From Luteococcus japonicus (GTDB lineage: Bacteria > Actinomycetota > Actinomycetes > Propionibacteriales > Propionibacteriaceae), in contig NZ_RKHG01000001.1 in the NCBI RefSeq assembly GCF_003752415.1, forward strand, positions 248,001 through 312,000: a stretch of 64,000 nt of DNA, given 5' to 3'. Position 1 is the stretch's first letter. The number at the start of each line of letters is the position of its first letter. The notes beneath the pieces are model-generated. The model was not told the DNA's origin. It saw nothing but the letters and a program-made list of their open reading frames with translations, and searched no databases. Position numbers and translations under genes: made by a program. Positions 18,846 through 25,683 of this stretch are shown here, piece by piece.

Positions 18846-19493
18846 TCAGGCGATCTTGAGCGCCGCCACCTGCTTGCCATTGCTGGCGGTCAGGAAGACC
18901 GTCGTGGCGCCTTCGGGCTTCGCGAAGAGAACGGTTCCCGAGCGGGTCTGCCCGGCGCTGATCGTCTGGCCGTCGAGCTGGTCGGTGCCGCTGGGCGAGG
19001 GATCGAACTGGGCTGTGGTCTGGTTGTCGAGCGCGAAGAAGCCCAGGCGCTGCTGCCCCGAGTCGAGCTTGACACGCAGGGTCAGCATCAGGCCCTGGGC
19101 GGTCCATCGATGTGAGAGCACCTCGAAGGTGCCCGTGGCGTCGTCACTGTTGTTGGTGAAGGGCACGGAGCTCGGCACACCGACCCCGGGCGTTGGCCCG
19201 CTCGGCTGACCAGTGGACGCTGCTCCCGTTGGCTGTGAGGACTCGGGCTGGGCACCGGCCTGGTCCGACGGCTGCGGGTCCGGGCTGCTGGACAGCTTGA
19301 TGGCCGCGAGCGCAACCAGGGCGACGAGCGCCAGCGCTGCCAGTGTGATCCACAGGGGCCGGCGGCTCTGAGCCGGCGCGAACTGTCCGGTGGTCACGGG
19401 CGGCGTCGGGTCCTGGCCGAAGGGCTGGCGGGGATCCCGCGTACCGAAGGGCTGGCGCGGGTCTCGGGAACCGGGCTGATGGGGATGCGTCAT
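18846..19493 (-). CDS. Single-pass membrane protein with extracellular domain, unknown function
   Basis: 215 residues. A Pro/Gln/Arg-rich cytoplasmic start contains a short duplication (RDPRQPFG twice). One membrane helix (LWITLAALALVALVALAAI) is followed by a Pro/Ser/Thr-rich linker and an extracellular beta-rich domain (GTFEVLSHRWTAQGLMLTLRV ... GTVLFAKPEGATTVFL) that resembles DUF4352-type domains. The ATG at 19493 has a GGAAGGA site; the frame extends upstream without support. It converges on the L,D-transpeptidase gene with a 13-base gap. Confidence 0.75.
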   Translation of the reverse strand: MTHPHQPGSRDPRQPFGTRDPRQPFGQDPTPPVTTGQFAPAQSRRPLWITLAALALVALVALAAIKLSSSPDPQPSDQAGAQPESSQPTGAASTGQPSGPTPGVGVPSSVPFTNNSDDATGTFEVLSHRWTAQGLMLTLRVKLDSGQQRLGFFALDNQTTAQFDPSPSGTDQLDGQTISAGQTRSGTVLFAKPEGATTVFLTASNGKQVAALKIA

Positions 19494-19518
19494 GGTCCTT
19501 CCAGCGTACCGGGCAGCG

Positions 19519-19565
19519 TTGTCCACAAGTCGGCCTTCCTGCATCCGGATTCGCCAATTGTGGAC
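19519..19565. promoter_or_regulatory. Inverted DnaA-box-like motifs between divergent genes
   Basis: TTGTCCACAA (19519-19528) and TTGTGGAC (19558-19565) form an 8-bp inverted repeat, GTCCACAA/TTGTGGAC. The first matches the high-GC actinobacterial DnaA box (TTGTCCACA). It may be a control site for one or both flanking genes. Confidence 0.35.
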
Positions 19566-19607
19566 GGCTGACAATTCTGGGGCCCGAATCTCGATACTCC
19601 ACCGGGC

Positions 19608-20585
19608 ATGACCACTACACAGGAGCGGGACGTCACCCGCCTGCGCATCACCGACAGTCAGGACTTCCTGTCCCTGATTCCCTACCTGCTCGGCTACCGC
19701 CCCGACGAGCGGCTCGTCTTCGTCCTGCTGGACGGGACCAAGATCGTCCTCACCGGCGCGCTGCCGCTGGACACCCTGGACTCACCGGACCAGGCCCGCC
19801 ACGGCATGATGAGCGCCGTGGAACGCTTCCCCGGCGCCATGGTGCTGCTGACCGGCTGGTCCAGCAATCCTGACCTGGCTGAGGAGGCCCTGGCCCTGGC
19901 GGAGATCTGGGTGGGTCCGGAACATGTGCTGGACTCCATCAGCGTCCAACCGGACCGGTGGCACTCCCGCTGGGGTGAGGGGCAGTGGGGCAGGACCGGG
20001 GACCTGGCCCACACGTCCACGGTGGCCCAGGCCGTCGTGGCCGGGATGGTCACCGTTCCCAGCCGTGAGGATGCGGTCGCCATCGTCGCGGGCCCGGGGC
20101 CGGACCGGGAGGCGTCGCTGGAAGGCCGGCTGCTCGACGCCGAGGACGCCCTGCACTCCTTGTCCTGGCCCGAATGGGAACAGCGAGCCTCCGCGCTGCA
20201 TGCGTCGCTGACCTGCGAGGAGGCGCCATCCGAGGACGCCGGTCCCGACGCTCTTGCGGAGCTCGCCGTGCTGGTGGATGACGAACTGACCCGGGAGCTG
20301 CTGTGGCTTGCCATGGGGCGGCGCACCGCGAAGCGGGCGGAACTCCTGTGGGGGCGCGTGGTTGCCCACACACCCGCGGAGTGGGCGGTGGGCCCGCTCT
20401 TGATGCTCGGATTCGCCAGCTGGTTGTCCGGCAACGGCGCCGTCCTGGTGGCCTGCATCGAGCGCCTGTTGGCGTTGGGGGAGCGGGGGCACCAGGTGGT
20501 CATGCTGGACACACTGAATCGGGAGGCGATCCCTCCACAGAGCTGGGAGCAGGCCCGTGCCCGGGAGGTCTTCGGAGTCCCCTGA
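19608..20585 (+). CDS. DUF4192 domain protein
   Basis: 325 residues. The opening LRITDSQDFLSLIPYLLGYRPDERLVFVLL is the hallmark of DUF4192, an actinobacterial family of unknown function. No signal peptide or membrane segment. The C-terminal half (AVGPLLMLGFASWLSGNGAVL ... ALERLLAL) matches the helical repeat-like end of the family. No clear Shine-Dalgarno site precedes the ATG. Confidence 0.85.
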   Translation: MTTTQERDVTRLRITDSQDFLSLIPYLLGYRPDERLVFVLLDGTKIVLTGALPLDTLDSPDQARHGMMSAVERFPGAMVLLTGWSSNPDLAEEALALAEIWVGPEHVLDSISVQPDRWHSRWGEGQWGRTGDLAHTSTVAQAVVAGMVTVPSREDAVAIVAGPGPDREASLEGRLLDAEDALHSLSWPEWEQRASALHASLTCEEAPSEDAGPDALAELAVLVDDELTRELLWLAMGRRTAKRAELLWGRVVAHTPAEWAVGPLLMLGFASWLSGNGAVLVACIERLLALGERGHQVVMLDTLNREAIPPQSWEQARAREVFGVP

Positions 20586-20610
20586 ATCCGGACGTCTGGT
20601 CGTCGGGCGC

Positions 20611-20616
20611 TAGCGT
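20611..20616 (+). promoter_or_regulatory. -10 element of leaderless hypothetical gene
   Basis: TAGCGT, then GGGGGC and the ATG. Confidence 0.5.
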
Positions 20617-20622
20617 GGGGGC

Positions 20623-21237
20623 ATGCGATTCGTGGTCTGTGCCGACCCGGACGGCGACGAGGCCGTCGACGGGGCCACCGTCCGTGGCCTGGCCACCGAG
20701 CTGGAGGGCCACGGCCACGTCTGCCACCTGGCGCTGGACCCGGGGACGCTCCCGCCACCCGAGAACGACGACTGGCTGCACGTCACGAGCGGATTCGCCC
20801 TACATGACAGCGGCTCGTCGAGGGTCCTTCAGGTCGTCGGCGCCTGCCTCGGGGCAGTCTCGGTGGACCTCTTCCTGGCGAACGACGATGAGGATGTCCT
20901 CGCCCACTGGGAGGTCCTGGACCCCCTGCTGCAACTTGTGGGGCTGGCCGGGGGAATCCTGTTCGCACGCGCCAGCGACGTCGCGGCCCTGTGCGGTGAC
21001 CCGGACCAGGATCCGGTGATGGTTGGCCAGGCATGGGCAGAGGCCTACGGGCTGGCGCTGTGCGTGGTGGCGGACGACGTTCGAGTGAGCGCGGTCAAGG
21101 CCGATGGACGCACCACCGCGGCAAGTCGCGGGCCAGAAGCACTGGATCGTGAGGCCTTGGGGCAGCTGGTTGGCGGCTTCCTGACGAGCTATGGCAACAA
21201 CCCAGCGGGGTTGGAGGCCGCGCTGCACGGTGCGTGA
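20623..21237 (+). CDS. Hypothetical protein
   Basis: 204 residues, acidic, cytoplasmic by appearance. I do not recognise a family. The start (MRFVVCADPDGDEAVDGATV) and the middle (DLFLANDDEDVLAHWEVLDPLLQLVGLAGGILF) suggest an alpha/beta fold. The codon pattern is that of neighbouring core genes, and a promoter-like TAGCGT precedes the ATG, so it is likely a real gene. It lies between DUF4192 and the nitrite-reductase regulator, with no evidence of a link to either. Confidence 0.65.
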   Translation: MRFVVCADPDGDEAVDGATVRGLATELEGHGHVCHLALDPGTLPPPENDDWLHVTSGFALHDSGSSRVLQVVGACLGAVSVDLFLANDDEDVLAHWEVLDPLLQLVGLAGGILFARASDVAALCGDPDQDPVMVGQAWAEAYGLALCVVADDVRVSAVKADGRTTAASRGPEALDREALGQLVGGFLTSYGNNPAGLEAALHGA

Positions 21238-21261
21238 AAGAGGCAGGTCGGCGAATTCCCC

Positions 21262-21287
21262 CAGTGGAAGGCTTGTAAACTCCACTG
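21262..21287. promoter_or_regulatory. Operator-like 7-12-7 inverted repeat at the regulator promoter
   Basis: CAGTGGA, 12 bases, TCCACTG: a perfect 7-bp dyad that brackets the -10 element TAAACT and ends one base before the ATG at 21289. Binding here would block transcription of the regulator, so autoregulation is the natural reading. Confidence 0.5.
21276..21281 (+). promoter_or_regulatory. -10 element of leaderless regulator gene
   Basis: TAAACT, seven bases, then ATG. Confidence 0.5.
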
Positions 21288-21288
21288 C

Positions 21289-21966
21289 ATGGCTGAACAC
21301 GGTCCGATGGGACCTCCCGAGACTTCGGAGTCGCTTTCCATGTCGAGCGCCCGGGCAGCGGTCCTCGGTGCCGTGCGCGAGCGGGGTCGGCTGTGTTCGG
21401 TGAGGGAGATCGCCCAGGACTTCGACCTCCACCCGAACACCGTGCGCGAGCATCTCGACGCCTTGTTGGAGCAGGGCATGGTGGCCCGGGAGACCTCCTC
21501 GCCCACGGGGCGGGGACGCCCGGCGCTGCTGTACCGCGCCACCAGCGGCAGCGCCGATGCGATCCGGGACTACGAACTGCTGACCGATGTGCTCGCCGAG
21601 CAGATCTCTCGGACATCGGACCCCGAGGCGATGGCCCTGGCGGCCGGCCGGAGCTGGGCCCAACGCACTCTGGAGGAGAAGGGCGGCACGACGCGTCTGG
21701 CAGACCTCCCCGGTGAGATCGGCCGGTTGGGCTTCGAACCGACCATGCCCGATGAGCATGGCACCATCCTCCTGCGCAGCTGCCCCATCCTGGATGCCGC
21801 CAAGCGGCATCCGGATGTGGTGTGCACTGTGCACCTCGGCTACGTCCAGGCTCTCGTGGAGGCCGCAGGCCACGATGCTGCCGACACCGAGCTGACCCCC
21901 ATGGGGGATCCGCAGGGATGTGCCCTGCGCGTGGCCGCCATTGCCCGGGAGAACCCACGGCGCTGA
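21289..21966 (+). CDS. COG2345-type helix-turn-helix transcriptional regulator, possible metal or Fe-S sensor
   Basis: 225 residues. The N-terminal winged helix-turn-helix (SVREIAQDFDLHPNTVREHLDALLEQGMV, then the wing SSPTGRGRPALLY) matches the ArsR/DeoR-like COG2345 group that includes SufR. The C-terminal part has three Cys spaced C-x13-C-x31-C, compatible with an Fe-S cluster or metal site as in that group, though I have not aligned it. Its position directly upstream of a copper nitrite reductase suggests it senses NO, redox state or copper and controls that gene. That link is inference. Confidence 0.8.
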   Translation: MAEHGPMGPPETSESLSMSSARAAVLGAVRERGRLCSVREIAQDFDLHPNTVREHLDALLEQGMVARETSSPTGRGRPALLYRATSGSADAIRDYELLTDVLAEQISRTSDPEAMALAAGRSWAQRTLEEKGGTTRLADLPGEIGRLGFEPTMPDEHGTILLRSCPILDAAKRHPDVVCTVHLGYVQALVEAAGHDAADTELTPMGDPQGCALRVAAIARENPRR

Positions 21967-22008
21967 GCCGGAGGTGACCCCGCTGGGCGGTCGACGACGG
22001 AGCCGGGT

Positions 22009-22014
22009 TAGTAT
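22009..22014 (+). promoter_or_regulatory. -10 element of the nitrite-reductase gene
   Basis: TAGTAT, ten bases before the ATG; the transcript would have at most a few leader bases. Confidence 0.45.
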
Positions 22015-22039
22015 TTTGCACGATATGGACATTGCAAAA
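22014..22039. promoter_or_regulatory. Operator-like 7-12-7 inverted repeat over the nitrite-reductase start
   Basis: TTTTGCA, 12 bases, TGCAAAA: a perfect dyad that begins on the last base of the -10 element and spans the ATG. Its geometry equals that of the dyad at the regulator promoter (7-12-7), but the sequence differs. Confidence 0.5.
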
Positions 22040-24694
22040 GCCTCGTCCGAGGGCTTGGACCGGACCGATCGCCTCACCCGGCGCGCATGGCACACCAGGG
22101 CTGCCCTGCCGATGGTCGTGTGGATGGTGCTCACGGTCGTGCTGGTCTCGGCCCATCGGGGGATCCCCCGTCAGGTCTGGCTGATGGTGCACTTCGTGAC
22201 GCTGGGCATCGTCAGCAATGCCATCGTCGTGTGGAGCAACCACTTCGCCGATGCCGTCCTGCGCAGCCACCGGCAGGGGCATCGCCGTGAGATCTGGCAG
22301 CTGGTGATGCTGAACTCCGCCCTGACGCTGCTCAGCGTCGGCGTGGTCGGGCAGTGGGCCTTGCCGGTCTGGGCAGGTGTCATCGCTCTGGTTGGGATGG
22401 CGACGACCGGCATCGTCGGCATTGCCCGGCAGGCGCGGCACAGCCTTCCGGCACGCTTCGCGCAGGTGGTTGCCTGGTACCAGTGTGCCTCTGGCTGCCT
22501 CATCGTCGGTGCCGTCCTCGGGGGCCTGATGGCCGTGCCCTTCGGTCGTTGGAGCGACGCGATCCTGGCCAGCCACCTGGCATTCAATGTCTTGGGCTGG
22601 GTGGGCCTGACCATCTGGGGAACCCTGTGCACCCTGTGGCCGACGATGTTGCGGACCAAGGCCCCCGAGCGCGTCGAACGGGCTGCTCGCGCGGCGTTGC
22701 CGCTGATGCTCATCGGCGTCATCGTTACGGGCGTCTCCCCGCTGCTGCACCCGGTCGCGCCCGTGTGGTGGCGCATCGTGGGAGCCCTGGGCGTCGTGGC
22801 CTACCTCACGGGTGTCCTGACCCAGGCCGACCCCATGCTCCACGCCTGGCGCGGCAAGCGTGCCACAACCTTCCCCGTGCTGTCCGCCGGAGCGGGGCAG
22901 ATCTGGTTGCTGGGTTGGCTGTGCTGGGTGCTGTGGCGGTGGATGGCCAGCCCGACGCCGGCCGTGCTGGTGGAGCACCTGCGCGGCACGGTGCCGGTCC
23001 TGCTCGTCGGCTTCCTGCTCCAGGTCCTGCTGGGGGCCCTGTCCTACCTCGTGCCCGTGGTGCTGGGCGGTGGTCCGGCCATGGTGCGCGGCACCAGCAC
23101 GAGTTTTGAACGAGGCGCCGTCGCCCGCTGGGCGGTCGTCAACCTCTGCCTGGCGCTGTTCATGCTGCCCATCTCCTCGGTCTGGAAGGTCACCACCTCG
23201 CTGGCCGCCTTCATCGCACTGTCGGGATTCCTCGTGGTCGGCTGGCAGGCATGGCGGGTGCGCACGGGGGCCCGGCCGGCGCCGGAGGACGCGCCCCGAG
23301 CCCATCGGATGCGCAGGGGACTGGCCTGGGCCCTGGTCTGGGTGCTGTTGGCGGCATCCCTCGCCGCGGTCGTTGATCCGGTCTCCTTCAGGTCCCAGTT
23401 CGCGGGAACCCGGGGGACGGAATCCGGCGTCGCGGAGACGGGTCGCACCCGAACCGTGGACGTCGTGGCTCGCAACATGACCTTCACCCCCGATGTGATC
23501 ACCGTCGACCCGGGGGACAGGCTGGTCATCCGTCTCACCAATGGCGACGAGGGGATGATCCATGACCTCGTGATGGCCAGTGGGGCCACCAGTGGGCGAC
23601 TGTCGCCCGGTGAGAGTGCCAATGTCGACCTCGGAGTGGTGGGTCAGACCACCGACGGCTGGTGCTCGGTGGCGGGGCACCGGCAGATGGGGATGACCCT
23701 CCAGGTGCAGACCTCGGGTGCTTCCGCGGGCCAGCCCTCGTCCTCAGCCCATGACGGCCACGCCGGCGCGGACCCGGGGGCCGTCACGCCGTCACTCGAC
23801 CTGACCAAGGAGTACTCCAGCGGTTGGAAGCCCCGCGACGCCGCCCTCGCTCCGGCCAGCACGCAGAAGGTGCACAAGGCCACCCTCCGGGTCACCGACG
23901 CGGTGATGGAGGTGGCGCCCGGAGTCAAACAGACCATGTGGACCTTCAACGGCAGCGCGCCCGGCCCCGTGCTGCGCGGCCGGATCGGGGATGTCTTCGA
24001 GATCACCCTGGTCAACGACGGCGGGATGGGTCACGGCATCGACTTCCACGCCGGAGCGCTGGCCCCCGACAAGCCGATGCGCACCATCGCGCCCGGGGAG
24101 AGCCTGGTCTACCGCTTCACGGCCAAGCGCGCCGGCATCTGGATGTACCACTGCTCGACGATGCCGATGACCCAGCACATCGCCAATGGCATGTACGGCG
24201 CCGTGGTGATCGATCCCCCGGACCTGCCGACCGTGGACAAGGAGTACCTGCTCGTGCAGGGGGAGCAGTACTACGGGGCGGATGCGGATGGTGCTCCGGG
24301 CGTCGCGGATATGGGCAAGATCATGGCGGAGAAGCCCGATTCCGTGGTCTTCAACGGATTCCCGGCGCAGTACGACAAGAGTCCCCTGACGGCCCGAGTC
24401 GGTGAGAGGGTGCGTTTCTGGGTGCTCGACGCCGGGCCGAACCGGGCGTGGGCCTTCCACATCGTCGGGACGCAGTTCGACAGCGTGTGGTTCGAGGGCG
24501 GCTGGCGGCTGCGCAACGGGACAACACCAGGCGTGGCCGGCGCCACGTCGGGAGGCAGCCAGACCTTGGGAATGCTCGCCAGTCAGGGCGGCTTTGTGGA
24601 GACCAGCTTCCCGGAGGCGGGCCACTATGCCCTTGTCAACCACCAGATGGTGGACGCGGAGCGAGGGGCACACGGCATCATGCAGGTACGCTGA
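22025..24694 (+). CDS. nirK: Membrane-anchored copper nitrite reductase, AniA/NirK type, with added cupredoxin domain
   Basis: 889 residues in three parts. (1) About 450 residues of multi-pass membrane domain with conserved-looking His (VHFVTLGIVSN, SNHFADAVL). (2) A plastocyanin-like cupredoxin domain with type-1 copper ligands His513, Cys547, His552 and Met557. (3) A two-domain copper nitrite reductase. In the last, type-1 ligands are His670, Cys710, His718 and Met723; type-2 ligands His675, His709 and His873; catalytic Asp673 and His812. The Cys-x7-His spacing and IANGMYG match the AniA class. It should reduce nitrite to NO outside the membrane, with the extra cupredoxin as a likely electron donor. 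Confidence 0.85.
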   Translation: MDIAKASSEGLDRTDRLTRRAWHTRAALPMVVWMVLTVVLVSAHRGIPRQVWLMVHFVTLGIVSNAIVVWSNHFADAVLRSHRQGHRREIWQLVMLNSALTLLSVGVVGQWALPVWAGVIALVGMATTGIVGIARQARHSLPARFAQVVAWYQCASGCLIVGAVLGGLMAVPFGRWSDAILASHLAFNVLGWVGLTIWGTLCTLWPTMLRTKAPERVERAARAALPLMLIGVIVTGVSPLLHPVAPVWWRIVGALGVVAYLTGVLTQADPMLHAWRGKRATTFPVLSAGAGQIWLLGWLCWVLWRWMASPTPAVLVEHLRGTVPVLLVGFLLQVLLGALSYLVPVVLGGGPAMVRGTSTSFERGAVARWAVVNLCLALFMLPISSVWKVTTSLAAFIALSGFLVVGWQAWRVRTGARPAPEDAPRAHRMRRGLAWALVWVLLAASLAAVVDPVSFRSQFAGTRGTESGVAETGRTRTVDVVARNMTFTPDVITVDPGDRLVIRLTNGDEGMIHDLVMASGATSGRLSPGESANVDLGVVGQTTDGWCSVAGHRQMGMTLQVQTSGASAGQPSSSAHDGHAGADPGAVTPSLDLTKEYSSGWKPRDAALAPASTQKVHKATLRVTDAVMEVAPGVKQTMWTFNGSAPGPVLRGRIGDVFEITLVNDGGMGHGIDFHAGALAPDKPMRTIAPGESLVYRFTAKRAGIWMYHCSTMPMTQHIANGMYGAVVIDPPDLPTVDKEYLLVQGEQYYGADADGAPGVADMGKIMAEKPDSVVFNGFPAQYDKSPLTARVGERVRFWVLDAGPNRAWAFHIVGTQFDSVWFEGGWRLRNGTTPGVAGATSGGSQTLGMLASQGGFVETSFPEAGHYALVNHQMVDAERGAHGIMQVR

Positions 24695-24701
24695 GACGGC
24701 C

Positions 24702-24739
24702 CTGTCCACAGATTTGGGTTGCCGAGGAATTGTCCACAG
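24702..24739 (+). promoter_or_regulatory. Two DnaA-box-like motifs upstream of comEA
   Basis: CTGTCCACAG (24702-24711) and TTGTCCACAG (24730-24739), 28 bases apart in the same orientation. They resemble the actinobacterial DnaA box. They may regulate comEA. Confidence 0.35.
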
Positions 24740-24789
24740 CCGCCGTCACCACGGGTGGTCCGTGAGGCTGTGACGCACACACTGCGGGT

Positions 24790-25683
24790 GTGAAGAACCA
24801 TGACCCACACCTCGACGAGTACGCCAGGGCCAGGCTGGCCTATGTGACCGCGGGGCGTCCACCACTCGTGCTGGGGCCCCGGCACCTGGCAGACCAACGC
24901 GACGCCGAGCCGACGGATCTGGGCTTCGATGATGATGCGGGCTGGTCGCAGGAGCCGCAGGTCCATGAACCGGGTGCAGCACACCGCCCCGTCCTGCATC
25001 GTGCCGGCGAGCTCGCGCGGGGCCATGTGAAGGCGATTGCCGCGGTCCTGCTGGCGGCACTCGTGCTCACGGCGCTGGTGGTGCAGCGTTCCCGCCCGAC
25101 CACGGTTCCCCTGGAAGAGGTGCCGGTGACACTGCCCACGCACGCGGCCGCCGCACCATCCGTGGGCGCCAGCCTCGCCACCCCCTCGGCCGCCGCCACT
25201 CCGGACCATCTCAAGGTCCACGTTCTGGGGGCCGTCGTCACACCGGGTGTGGTGCGCTTGCGCAGCGGCGCACGCGTCCAGGACGCGGTGACGGCGGCCG
25301 GTGGGCTGGCCGGGTCTGCGGCCATCGGGGAACTCAACCTGGCTGCCCCGGTCATGGACGGTGACCAGGTCCTGATCGGCACCCGTCGCCGCCCGCGCGG
25401 CGTGGTGCGGCACGCGGGGGAAACCGCGCCTGCCCCTCTGCCGAGTGCCGCGGCGGGGTCCGCGGGAGCCAGCGGCGGGGCGGTGGGTGGTGGCGTGCTG
25501 GACCTCAACAACGCCACCGCCGAACAACTGGACACACTGCCCGGGGTGGGACCGGTCACGGCGCAGCGGATCCTCGAATGGCGCACCAGTCACGGACGGT
25601 TCAGCAGGGTCGAGGAATTGCAGGAGGTGGACGGTATCGGCCCCAAGACCTATGCCAACCTCTCCAGCCATGTCCGCGTCTGA
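24790..25683 (+). CDS. comEA: ComEA-family DNA-binding protein
   Basis: 297 residues: charged N-terminus, one membrane helix (AIAAVLLAALVLTALVV), a SLBB domain (VHVLGAVVTPGVVRLRSGARV), a Ser/Ala/Gly linker and a C-terminal helix-hairpin-helix pair (LDLNNATAEQLDTLPGVGPVTAQRIL ... GIGPKTYANL). It binds DNA outside the membrane for uptake by ComEC. The start GTG at 24790 lacks a good ribosome binding site. It overlaps comEC by 14 bases. Confidence 0.92.
   Translation: MKNHDPHLDEYARARLAYVTAGRPPLVLGPRHLADQRDAEPTDLGFDDDAGWSQEPQVHEPGAAHRPVLHRAGELARGHVKAIAAVLLAALVLTALVVQRSRPTTVPLEEVPVTLPTHAAAAPSVGASLATPSAAATPDHLKVHVLGAVVTPGVVRLRSGARVQDAVTAAGGLAGSAAIGELNLAAPVMDGDQVLIGTRRRPRGVVRHAGETAPAPLPSAAAGSAGASGGAVGGGVLDLNNATAEQLDTLPGVGPVTAQRILEWRTSHGRFSRVEELQEVDGIGPKTYANLSSHVRV

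Noticed and set aside
21095-23680. Long minus-strand open frame opposite the regulator and nitrite reductase
   Set aside because: Antisense shadow rich in Arg, His, Pro and Gly with no domain.
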